DNA from: Gemmatimonadota bacterium
GTDB taxonomy: Bacteria; Gemmatimonadota; Gemmatimonadetes; Longimicrobiales; Gaopeijiaceae
Assembly (NCBI GenBank): GCA_022827345.1
Contig: JAJDTB010000066.1
Span: 1 to 64,000, forward strand
Reading direction: 5' to 3'
Length of the DNA: 64,000 bases
Shown here: positions 1 to 8,177 of the stretch, in pieces
Layout of the letters: each line of letters starts with the position of its first letter
Position numbering within the stretch: the stretch's first letter is position 1
Translations under genes and position numbers: made by a program
Notes under the pieces: generated by a model
The model's input: only the letters and a program-made list of their open reading frames with translations
Databases searched by the model: none
Told to the model about the DNA's origin: nothing

Positions 1-141
1 GCCTTCGTCGAGCGCTACAACAACGGCTGGCTTCTCCAGCGGCACGGGTACATGACCCCGGCCCGCGCCCGCGAGAAGCTCAGCCGAAAGGCGGCCTGAT
101 GTTTAGGCCGTCCACTTGTCCAGGAAACCGGAACCGGTACA
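1..141 (+). mobile_element. Right end of an IS3-family insertion sequence (3' end of orfB plus terminal repeat)
   Basis: Frame 1 reads the last 32 codons of an IS3-type integrase (bases 1-99), with the typical C-terminal FVERYNNGW and HGYMTPARARE patterns and a TGA stop. Bases about 115-141 resemble the terminal repeat of the orfA-containing IS fragment at 13.7 kb: its inverted complement matches at roughly 19 of 27 positions and has the IS3-type TG...CA ends. The junction with host DNA is placed at 141/142 because codons of the interrupted DrmA frame run intact to base 142. The rest of the element lies outside the window. Confidence 0.75.
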
Positions 142-1938
142 CATCGTCTGCAAGGTTTGTCTGGCCTGAGTGTCGCGGTTCGGCGTTACGCTTCCACCGA
201 CCCAGAGCCCGATGGTGATTCGCTGGCTTCCGAGGTCATAAACGCCTTCGCGACGTAAGTACTCGAGGGCGCAAATGAGCGACGACGCCCGTTGATACTG
301 CTGAGTCGTCAAGAGACGAAGCGTGTACCTCATCAAGACCACTGTTCCTGAGTCACCTCGTCTTCGCATGCGACGCCATATTATCGCAAACGCACTGAGT
401 CCCAAGTACGCTTCCGTCTTCCCGCCACCTGTGGGAAACCAAATGACATCCACCACCGAACGATCGGTGTTAGAGGGATCCATGATCGCGAGGAGATTCA
501 ATAGCACAAAAGCGAACTGAAATGGCCGCCATCTGTTGCCCACGCCCGTGTATCGCGGACGGTCGTAGGGGCGAGCAAGCACCAAGGTGGTGCCTCGCCG
601 TTTCCACTCGCGCGGCTTGGTTGAAAGCGCGTAGTGGAGTTGTTGCATCAGCATCGCACGATTCATCAATGCGAACGCCTTCCGGGCTTCCGGGTTGTCA
701 CAGAGCTGCTGGACGCCAGCTCGGATACGATCGAGACAAACTCGGGCACGGGCCATGTTCTCTCTCGCCGCGGGTAACAGTGCTTCAGGAATCTGGCCGG
801 GTGCATTGACCACTTCCTCAAGATTCTCGATCCAGGTCTCGTAGAGATCCGCCAAGCGGGCACCGCTCCTCGTGGAAAGCTGCTCGTCTTCAGCAAGTCT
901 CTCCATGTTCAAATCGATGTCTTCAAGGATCGTGGGGAAGATGGGAGCCACCTCGAATCCAGGCATGACCTCAGTTCTGATCAAATCTGTGGTCCCGCCA
1001 ACCGCATCTTCCCATTCGGGGGCGCACCCGTGGCCCACCGCATAGATTCGGCGGTGACGATATAGAAGCCGCATCATATTGCGCTCCGAGTCCGCCAGTG
1101 TTGCAGACAACGACGACTGACCCGCCGCTGGCTCGGCGCTGCCATGCTCGGGGTATTCCAGAAAGCACCGTTCACCATCCCCGCTGACGGAAAAGGAGCA
1201 CTGAAATAGACATGTCTCATTGCGTCTCGTGTTAGCAACAGTGTCGTTGATCAGCGTGAATGTGACGATGCGGGCGTCCATGGGGGTTCCGTGCAAGCCC
1301 GGCTCCCTGACGTAGACATGGAGCTTCATCTTGCATACATCGGTGCCAGTGTCTAAGGTCACCTCATGGATCCGACCCGAGAGAAGCTTGTCTCGCGTGA
1401 AATACTCCGTATGTCGGATTGGAATACGACGCCAGCCCCGATAGGCATGGACCTTTCCATCTTTGTCCGTCCAGCCTCTCTGCCCGGGAAGCTCCTCACT
1501 TTCATATCGACCTGCTTCTACGGTTATGACCAGCGTCTCTGGAAGACGGACGACTGCGGTCAATCCCATGCCGCTTGGCAAGTACTCGTTGGCCCTGTTG
1601 ATCTCCTGTTCAGTATCCGCTTCCGTCTGAATTTCTCCTGCCTCTTGGGCCCCGGCGCTGCCACTGTTGCCCGCCTCCTGCTGTCGACCCTCATCAACTT
1701 CCGGCGTATCCTGATCGTCTTGTTCTTGAACAACACTCCGGCGTGGAAACAGCACACCTGCGCCGTAGCGCATTCGCGGCGTGTCTGCAGCCCTCAGAAT
1801 CTCTTCACCACGGTAGCTTCGTGCCCCAATTCCCGTCTGGATGACCGGAAGGCCAGGCTGCGGCCCCACCAGTTCGCCTTTGAGAGCGTCAACTATGAAC
1901 TGCCGTACTTCCCTCGATCCAACCAACACTGTGGTCAT
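103..1938 (-). pseudogene. drmA: DISARM helicase DrmA, truncated by the IS3 insertion
   Basis: This is the N-terminal half of a DrmA-type SF2 helicase from a DISARM restriction/anti-phage system. The Walker A region WFPTGGGKTEAYLGL is at about residues 500-515, followed by VVLMRYTLRLLT and GLWVGGSVTPN, which are characteristic of DrmA. Full-length relatives are about 1100-1300 residues, so the DEAD-like Walker B and the second RecA domain are missing. The last 13 codons (from base 141 down) are read from the IS end. The preferred start is ATG 1938, which overlaps the upstream stop as TGATG and has AAAGG nine bases before it; ATG 1947 is also in frame. It is third in a minus-strand operon. It should not be functional as a helicase. 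Confidence 0.8.
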
Positions 1939-3692
1939 CAAAACCATCCTTTCAGCTTTCGGTCCATCGCTTGTAATGCAATGCTCTGTAGCCGCTCATG
2001 CAACAACACAATCAAGTGACTCCTGGCGCGGGACATCCCAACGTACATCAACGCCCTGTCGACATCCGAATCGAGTCTATCTACGTCACACAAGATCACC
2101 ACTGGACTCTCAAGGCCCTTGAAAGCATGAATGGTGGAGAACACTATCTCTGCTTCTTGGCCCTGCCGCGTGCCGGCGGACCTAATGTCCCTGCCTAGCA
2201 TCGAGACCACCGAGTTGGCCAAACGCCGACGAGACAGAATCACCACATCAGATTTGGACACACCGTCCTTGGCCAACGTATCCAGAATCGAGCGTAGTCT
2301 CTGCGCTTGGTGTTGTCGATTCCTCCAGTATCGATAGTCTACCGGTAGGCACTCCGAATTGTCCAGTCTGTAAGGCAATGAGTCGAACCCGGAGAGCAGG
2401 GCTGTCTCTTCACCTATCTTGTAGGTGTTTCGACAATTTCGGCTAAGCGGCGCCGTCGTATAGCGTTCTGGTTCGATGTATTGTGACAGCACTTCCTTCC
2501 AACCAAGCTCGAGACCGGAAAACAGCGCCTGCCTAGTGAAATCGCCCAGCATTGCCCACTGCCCTTCGCCCAGCCCACCTTTCATAGCTACCTCAAGAAC
2601 GCTGAGGACCGGATCCGCCATCAAGTCCTGGGCTTCGTCAACGATACACAGATCAGCTGTAACCCTCGATTCCAGTAAGGCAAGCTCTCCATACAGCGGA
2701 TAGACCTGGTTGAACAGTTGTTCGGAATCGTCCTTGGCTGCGCTCTCGGCCCGACGAAACTCCTCAGCGTTTTCGCCTTTCACAATCAAATCCCTAAGGT
2801 AGCGATGGAAACTCCCGGCAATGACAACGTTGGTGGGAAGAATCTCCGTGGCCCGGCGAGCGAGCCATTCGCCGAGAAGGCGATTGTAGCAGAGGAGAAG
2901 GATTGTTTCATAGCGCGGTGCCGCTCTTCTCGCGTATTCCAAAGCCAATAGGGTCTTGCCGGTACCGGCTGCCCCCTCGACCACGCACCGTGCGTTTCGC
3001 TCGAACAGGTCAAGTACATCGTACTGCTCCTCCGTGAGGCGGACGATCCGCTCTTCAGATCGGCGAATCGTCGTTGAGCGAGCAAGTGTGATGTCGAAGT
3101 CCGGCCTCAGATAGTTCCTCAGTCGTTTGATGTTCGTCGGGGTTGCCAGGGTAAGTTGTTGCGTCTTTTGCATGCGGCGCGCGTCATTCTTCACTGCCGC
3201 CATGATCGGGCCAGAAATCGGCCTCTGGAGAGCCTCAATGTCGATTACCTCCGGTGGATCATGCTCAGGATCACGCGGAAACCTGGTAACATCTGGAAGT
3301 ACCACCGCCGCGCCATAAACCATGGACGCGACACCAGAACCGGGGCCGAATTCCCGCTCTACAGCCCTCCGCAGGCCAAACATTCCCTCCCGGGCTTGTG
3401 CGATCGGTGATCGATTCAAGCGGTGCTCAAGCCCATGGCGATCGCGCGTGTACCAAATCCCTTCGCGGCAGCTAACTCCGCCGCCTTTCACTTCGAGGCA
3501 AATCACCCCTGCCTTCGGAATCAGGACGACGAAATCGATTTCGCCGTAGGGCTTCTTCCCCCGCCTGGCCAACCCGAGCGAGTGGAGAACAGTCCATTCC
3601 TCGGTGCGGGGATCCTCTCTTAAGCGGTCAAAGACGCGCTTCTCGGAGGGGGGTGTACCCGAATGCACCCTCGATGGGATCATTACGCTCAT
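1938..3692 (-). CDS. NERD-domain nuclease fused to a UvrD/PcrA-like SF1 helicase
   Basis: A 584-residue protein. Residues about 15-125 form a NERD domain with the E..D...EVK nuclease pattern (YGEIDFVVL, then ICLEVKGGG). An SF1 helicase core follows: Walker A EGAAGTGKTLLALE, Walker B LCIVDEAQDL, motif V IHAFKGLESPVVIL and motif VI YVGMSRARSHL. NERD-helicase fusions are common in defence islands and are expected to cut and unwind DNA. The gene starts 12 bases after the DrmE-like stop and overlaps the drmA start, so it belongs to the same operon. It is not one of the core DISARM genes, which makes its place between drmE and drmA notable. All catalytic motifs look intact. Confidence 0.8.
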   Translation of the reverse strand: MSVMIPSRVHSGTPPSEKRVFDRLREDPRTEEWTVLHSLGLARRGKKPYGEIDFVVLIPKAGVICLEVKGGGVSCREGIWYTRDRHGLEHRLNRSPIAQAREGMFGLRRAVEREFGPGSGVASMVYGAAVVLPDVTRFPRDPEHDPPEVIDIEALQRPISGPIMAAVKNDARRMQKTQQLTLATPTNIKRLRNYLRPDFDITLARSTTIRRSEERIVRLTEEQYDVLDLFERNARCVVEGAAGTGKTLLALEYARRAAPRYETILLLCYNRLLGEWLARRATEILPTNVVIAGSFHRYLRDLIVKGENAEEFRRAESAAKDDSEQLFNQVYPLYGELALLESRVTADLCIVDEAQDLMADPVLSVLEVAMKGGLGEGQWAMLGDFTRQALFSGLELGWKEVLSQYIEPERYTTAPLSRNCRNTYKIGEETALLSGFDSLPYRLDNSECLPVDYRYWRNRQHQAQRLRSILDTLAKDGVSKSDVVILSRRRLANSVVSMLGRDIRSAGTRQGQEAEIVFSTIHAFKGLESPVVILCDVDRLDSDVDRALMYVGMSRARSHLIVLLHERLQSIALQAMDRKLKGWF

Positions 3693-3704
3693 CGGATGTC
3701 GTCG

Positions 3705-6245
3705 TTAGTATCCATCGTCGGACAAGAATCGGTTGACCTCCCAGTGGGGACGAAGCTCCACGGCATCTCCAATGTCCTCTACCTCCACTACCCACGTAGC
3801 ACCGAGCGTCAATTCGATTTTGACCGGCGTCTCAATGACGGTACCAAGATGCTGTGGGAGTTCCGAACGCAGGAGGTCACTCAAACGCCGACCGGCACGG
3901 ATGTGTTCCCCACGGATGACACCGATCGCATTCCAGACGTCGTCCAATCTTTGCGCAAGGTCTTCGTGTTGACTCGCCCGCGCAATGATCTCCAAGTCAG
4001 TCTTCGATTGCGGTCCGATACGCTCGTCGTCGAAAAACCATGCTCGTACAGTAGCACGCGTCCGTTTTAACCCAGCTTGACGCAACAATCTCCAAGCACG
4101 CTCAGAATTCCATCCGAAGGATCCTAACGCTGCTCGCCACAACTCAGCCACGTCGCGAATGGCCGCATACTTGTCGACTCCCATTGCCATTCCCGCCATC
4201 GAGGAAATCAACCCGCGGTCGCTACGTTCTCTGAACAGGACCAAATCACCAATGCCAAGTTCCTTGGCAGCGACCAAGGGAACTCGCGGCAAGTCAAGCT
4301 CATCACCAAGAACCAGGTCCGTCACAACTGGGATCCTGTGGGAGTCGGTGAGATACGAGTAGCCATTCCCCAAGTACCCGACATACCTGGCTTCCCTCAA
4401 TTGAGAATCGTGAACCGGCCCATGATCGGGTCCCTTCTTGCGTCGGCGGAGAAGAGAGGAGACCGGATCGTCGTGATACTCGCGGCCACTAGGCATGTCA
4501 AACTCGCGTTCCCAGCTGGACCCCTTCTGCTGTGGCCATCCAGATAGTCCGGTGATCCGCTTGATCTGCCTTGCCGGACTCAGCAGGTCGGTTCGCACCT
4601 TGGTCCAACGCTTGACGAACGACGAGAGCCAGTGCTCTTCGAATGGATAGCAAAGAACATGGATCTCTTGTGCCGGGTATTCCGTAACGAGTCCCAACAT
4701 TCGGTCCCTTCCAAGCCACGAAGTGACGACCACGGAATCGTATGTTTCCGAAGACATCTCGGACGGCAGTAACACTGGAGCGTTAGAGTCGATGGAATCG
4801 AGAAACGAACGCACCTGGTTCAGTGCAAGCCTATTGCGAGCAACGACCGCGGAATGATTCGACGTCTTGAGCCGCTCGGCCAGTGCCTCGCCCTTCGCCA
4901 AACCCAGTTGTTGGGACCGCTGCAATTCACCGGCCAGCTTGAATGCACGTTCCAGCAGGTTGGCGACAGGAGCTGGCATCCACATGCGCTGGCTTCGCAT
5001 GGTGGACTGCAATTCCCGAATGGCTTCGCCCAGTGCCGTAACTGTCGGCGCGCACGGGCTGCCTACGCATTCCACCGCCGAGAGAAGGAAACGCCAAGTG
5101 AGGCCGCGCAGCTTCCCCATCTCTTCATCCGCCTCGCCAGACCAAGCTTGCTCAATCAGTTCGTGCAGTTTCTCGACCGGAGGATGACCGATCGTAATTG
5201 GTTCAATCTCGAGATCGATGGCGTTCTGAAGTCTGGCCTGCGTTTGGCGAAACAGTTCAGCTATGCTCTCTGTGCCCTCCGAAAGGGGCAGCACCGACTC
5301 TGGGTCGGGTGCCCATACCTCACATCCTCGATCGCTCAGCAGCCCTACCTCGGTCAGCTCCGAGTGATCGGCTACAATCAGCAGTCTGTAACTGCCGACA
5401 GCCTCGTCGAACGCCTGTGGATCCCTTGCAAGCCCTTTCGCCCCGTCCACGATCACTCTGCTTCCTTCGAGCGGCATGCGTCGACACGCCTCCGCCATCA
5501 GACCAACCGAATGAGTCACCGCGATGACTGGGGGTACGCTTGGATCCTTGGCCACGGTCCGTCCATTTCTCTGGATTCGCCCCCATGTTACCATTTCGGA
5601 TGCGTTGACCGCAGGGTGGGAGGAAGTGCTCAACAGCACCTCAAGTGCCACAGATCTCGTCCTTTGCTGAGGCGCCACCAGTATCACTTGGGTTCCGAAC
5701 AGGTCGACGTTGCCACCGGTTCTAACGCCAAGGAGTCTATCGAGCGGCGAAAGCTCCCATGGCGTTATCCGGGGGCTTCGCTTCGGCACCATTCCGCCAC
5801 CTTCGGTTGGAGTCAGCCGGAAGGCGTCTTCCTCCCTGAGGTGATGTATAGACCCGTCAGCAAGGTTCCTTAAGCGAATCCACCTCGTGCCATAGAGAGG
5901 TACTCCATCGCGGTCTACCTCCCAGAGTCGGTTCTCTGGAGCCAGTCTGACTCGTGTCCCAGGTATCAAGGTCATCGTCAGTCGGTCCTCCTCGAGGTCC
6001 GCAAATCTGTCCTTGACAGAGACGAGAGAGGCTGTGAGTGCCAATGCGAAAGCGAAACCATCCTTCGATGGCAGTACAACGCAAGTGGCTCCGGCATCGG
6101 CTTGTTCCAATGTGCTGAGCAGGGCACCGACAAAGCGGGGACACTTGACCGGCGACCCGCTGGACGTACTCATCAACAAGTCGTCCAGCAGCGGAGACTT
6201 CCCTGCGAGCTGCTCTGCTATGGCGTGAACCCACTGCTCACTCAT
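3705..6245 (-). CDS. drmE: DISARM DrmE-like protein
   Basis: About 846 residues from ATG 6245 (MSEQWVHA), with GGGAG about 13 bases upstream; the frame stays open to 6401, but that extension is low-complexity and unlikely to be coding. The length, the segment VDLFGTQVILVAPQQ, the VIVDGAKGLARDP stretch and the context (first gene of an operon ending in drmA) match DrmE of class 2 DISARM, whose biochemical role is unknown. No nuclease or transmembrane motif stands out. A region before the middle looks like a degenerate P-loop/helicase fold, but I cannot identify catalytic residues. The family call rests partly on neighbourhood; an unrelated defence ATPase is the main alternative. Confidence 0.55.
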   Translation of the reverse strand: MSEQWVHAIAEQLAGKSPLLDDLLMSTSSGSPVKCPRFVGALLSTLEQADAGATCVVLPSKDGFAFALALTASLVSVKDRFADLEEDRLTMTLIPGTRVRLAPENRLWEVDRDGVPLYGTRWIRLRNLADGSIHHLREEDAFRLTPTEGGGMVPKRSPRITPWELSPLDRLLGVRTGGNVDLFGTQVILVAPQQRTRSVALEVLLSTSSHPAVNASEMVTWGRIQRNGRTVAKDPSVPPVIAVTHSVGLMAEACRRMPLEGSRVIVDGAKGLARDPQAFDEAVGSYRLLIVADHSELTEVGLLSDRGCEVWAPDPESVLPLSEGTESIAELFRQTQARLQNAIDLEIEPITIGHPPVEKLHELIEQAWSGEADEEMGKLRGLTWRFLLSAVECVGSPCAPTVTALGEAIRELQSTMRSQRMWMPAPVANLLERAFKLAGELQRSQQLGLAKGEALAERLKTSNHSAVVARNRLALNQVRSFLDSIDSNAPVLLPSEMSSETYDSVVVTSWLGRDRMLGLVTEYPAQEIHVLCYPFEEHWLSSFVKRWTKVRTDLLSPARQIKRITGLSGWPQQKGSSWEREFDMPSGREYHDDPVSSLLRRRKKGPDHGPVHDSQLREARYVGYLGNGYSYLTDSHRIPVVTDLVLGDELDLPRVPLVAAKELGIGDLVLFRERSDRGLISSMAGMAMGVDKYAAIRDVAELWRAALGSFGWNSERAWRLLRQAGLKRTRATVRAWFFDDERIGPQSKTDLEIIARASQHEDLAQRLDDVWNAIGVIRGEHIRAGRRLSDLLRSELPQHLGTVIETPVKIELTLGATWVVEVEDIGDAVELRPHWEVNRFLSDDGY

Positions 6246-6630
6246 AGGGGGCGTCAATCTCCCAGGTTGTCGTCGTGTGAAGTACCGGTTCGCTTGGTGG
6301 CACGACCGCTCGTTGAACAGCCCATTGTACCGCGGGTGGGCTGTCCGTGCAGAGCAAGGCCGGACCACTATAGTGCCTGATTGGGTAAAGTGCACCCTCA
6401 CACTGCCGCAGCGTGAAGAATTACGACACGTTCAACCGTACGACGATGGTCGTGAAGCTGCTGGCTACGGCGCCACTCGTGGCGACCGGGCTGACGGCCT
6501 CGACGGATTCCGGATTCAGGCGCGGGACGGTCAACCTCCACCAAGGTTGGAGTTTGATTCATGATGACATGCGTGAGGCGGTTGCGAGACCATTGGAATT
6601 CGCTAAGTGTCAACGGCAGTTTCCATTAAG
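6246..6630. other. Gene-free stretch upstream of the DISARM-like operon
   Basis: No convincing coding sequence is present. A perfect 10-bp palindrome CACTATAGTG lies at 6366-6375 and supplies a possible -10 (TATAGT) for the minus-strand defence operon, although no good -35 accompanies it. Bases 6608-6631 repeat, at 22 of 24 positions, a motif found at 12605-12628. Confidence 0.4.
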
Positions 6631-6838
6631 TCATGTAGACGATGGCCTTTCCCTTACGAAGTGCAGCCGGATCACCCTGGGCGTCTCCCGGTCGTCGAAG
6701 TGGCACAGTACAGCGTCCCTGACCATGTCCTTCAGGTCGTCCCAGTCATCGCCCTGCGTGAAGACGCTGTGCCCCAGCGCCCTGGCGTCGTAGCCGCCTT
6801 CGGGAGCTTCTGTCACTTCAAAGATGATCTTCGCGCAT
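6631..6838 (-). pseudogene. HicB-like antitoxin, frameshifted near its start
   Basis: The frame from GTG 6816 gives a 61-residue HicB-family protein (TEAPEGGYDARALGHSVFTQ, DMVRDAVLCHF, PRVIRLHFVRE). Relatives start about eight residues earlier with a pattern like MREIIFEV. Here an ATG at 6838, preceded by a good AGGAG seven bases away, reads M-R-E and then meets a stop because of one extra base. Removing one G after GAA restores M-R-E-I-I-F-E-V in frame. No HicA toxin follows. Either the gene is a one-base frameshift pseudogene or it now starts weakly at GTG 6816. Confidence 0.6.
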
Positions 6839-6899
6839 CTGGTCGCTCCTGACCTCTTCCGTCACGAAGTGCTGGCCGGCGCGCAGGGCTGGAACCCCA

Positions 6900-7409
6900 T
6901 CAGCGCCGCCCGCTCGCATGATCGCCGTGGTCCCGCAGCTGCGCGTCGAACCAGTCATGGATCGCCGATACCAGCGCCGGCTCCTCGGCCCTGTATACAA
7001 TCCGGGCACCGAGTTCGATCTCTCCGTATTCGATCGCAAGTCTCTCATGCCCCATGACCAGTTCGTGAAGCCCGGCCATGTCCTCGCCGTGGATCATTGC
7101 GGGGTCGTGGAAGTCGCCCCTCGCAAAGCGCTCGGCCTCCTCTTCCAGGTGCTCCCGGATGAGCGCCACCTGATGCGGATCCACGGAGTCCGCCACGACC
7201 TCCTGAATGCCGCCGAACTCCGTCTTCTCGAAGAAATGGGTGGTCGCGTCGAGATCGAAGGGCATCACCTGCGCACCCGCGGCCGCCACTTCGGCCCGGC
7301 GCTCCGCCATTTCGGCCTGGTGCTCCGCCACATCGGACGACTGATCAGCCTCCGCGCATCCCAGAACGGCCATGGCGCCGAGGGCCAGGATTCTCCTTGT
7401 CGGATTCAT
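6900..7409 (-). CDS. Putative lipoprotein of an uncharacterised family
   Basis: A 169-residue protein from ATG 7409. It begins MNPTRRILALGAMAVLGC, a short signal with a lipobox (VLGC), so it is likely anchored to a membrane. An Ala/Glu-rich helical stretch precedes a conserved core with MPFDLDATTHFFEKTEFGG, ALIREHLEEEAERFARGDFHDP and AIHDWFDAQLRDHG. I recall relatives labelled, probably wrongly, as aspartate carbamoyltransferase; none of the carbamoyl-phosphate motifs of that enzyme are here. Function is unknown. The His/Asp/Glu-rich core could bind a metal or cofactor, which is only an inference. It is not in an obvious operon. Confidence 0.6.
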   Translation of the reverse strand: MNPTRRILALGAMAVLGCAEADQSSDVAEHQAEMAERRAEVAAAGAQVMPFDLDATTHFFEKTEFGGIQEVVADSVDPHQVALIREHLEEEAERFARGDFHDPAMIHGEDMAGLHELVMGHERLAIEYGEIELGARIVYRAEEPALVSAIHDWFDAQLRDHGDHASGRR

Positions 7410-7458
7410 CGATCGACTCGCTCCGGGCGGGGGCCCGGCTTGATTGGTCAATTGCAGC

Positions 7459-7487
7459 TTACATATTGTAGCCCAGCCTTTACATCC
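7459..7487 (+). promoter_or_regulatory. Dispersed TTACAT-N15-TTACAT element, copy A
   Basis: TTACAT occurs at 7459 and again at 7480, exactly 21 bases apart, and the first is followed by a degraded ATGTAA half (ATTGTAG). The element ends 12 bases before ATG 7499. The same architecture recurs at 9494, 47027 and, degenerately, 12618. The spacing of two helical turns suggests a protein-binding site or promoter. Confidence 0.45.
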
Positions 7488-7498
7488 TTCCAGACCCC

Positions 7499-7744
7499 AT
7501 GACCAACCGGCTACCCGAGGGACTCCTGCCAGGCGGCCTAACCGTGTATCAAGTTCGGCTCACCCTAAGGACAGGTGAGGTACTAACCGTTCCTCGCCGC
7601 GTCAGCATGCCGCTCGACGTGTGCGGCGAGGGCGACTACTACTACAGTCTGGACGCTACGATATACCGCGCTGCCGAAGTCGGGCGCGGCGCATGGGTGT
7701 GCGACCCGAACGGTCGCGCCATGTGGGTGCCGCCAAGCGCATGA
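7499..7744 (+). CDS. Small hypothetical protein (81 aa)
   Basis: Starts MTNRLPEGLLPGG, which closely resembles the start of the next protein (MTDHLPDGLIPS), then changes to an unrelated segment with VRLTLRTGEVLTVP and DVCGEGDYYYSLDATIYRAA, ending MWVPPSA. The middle could be a small beta-rich fold. No family is recognised. The resemblance at the N-terminus suggests either a partial duplication of the DUF1971 gene start or shared ancestry. No Shine-Dalgarno sequence precedes the ATG, and the repeated TTACAT element lies directly upstream, so a leaderless transcript is possible. Confidence 0.4.
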   Translation: MTNRLPEGLLPGGLTVYQVRLTLRTGEVLTVPRRVSMPLDVCGEGDYYYSLDATIYRAAEVGRGAWVCDPNGRAMWVPPSA

Positions 7745-7774
7745 TCACCCATCGACCTCGAATCCCACACTCCC

Positions 7775-8095
7775 ATGACCGACCACCTACCCGACGGCCT
7801 CATCCCCTCCGCCTCCTCCCCCGTCTTCACGCACAAGACCCTACCCGACGCCCTCCAAGCCGAACACACCTTGGCATCCGGCCACTGGGCGGTCCTGAAC
7901 GTCCTCGAAGGCAGCCTCCGCTTCGTGAACCTCGACACCGATGAGGAGCAGCTGATCTCGGCACCGGACCTCGTCACGATCCACCCCGGCCTGCCTCACA
8001 GGGTGGCCCTCGAAGGCTCGTTGCGCTGCCGGATCGACTTCTACCGCGAGTCACCCGCCGAGGGCGGCGACAGGCAGGGCTCGTCAATCGGGTGA
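7775..8095 (+). CDS. DUF1971 / TehB-like cupin protein
   Basis: A 106-residue single-domain protein. MTDHLPDGLIPSASSPVFTH, SGHWAVLNVLEGSLRFVNL, PDLVTIHPGLPHRVAL and CRIDFYRE match the DUF1971 family, a small cupin-like beta barrel also found attached to tellurite-resistance methyltransferases. A stress or resistance role is usual for the family, but the substrate is unknown. It follows the 81-residue protein by 30 bases on the same strand and may be co-transcribed. It is complete compared with family members of about 90-110 residues. Confidence 0.7.
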   Translation: MTDHLPDGLIPSASSPVFTHKTLPDALQAEHTLASGHWAVLNVLEGSLRFVNLDTDEEQLISAPDLVTIHPGLPHRVALEGSLRCRIDFYRESPAEGGDRQGSSIG

Positions 8096-8177
8096 GCCTC
8101 GGGAGCCTCCACGCAGGCCCGGCCAACCGCAGTGATGCGGAAGCGTTGTTTCGGACTGCTCGGCTTCTCGGGCATCG

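Noticed and set aside
6900-7409. Aspartate carbamoyltransferase
   Set aside because: Homologues may carry this label, but the carbamoyl-phosphate binding motifs are absent and the protein is only 169 residues with a lipobox.
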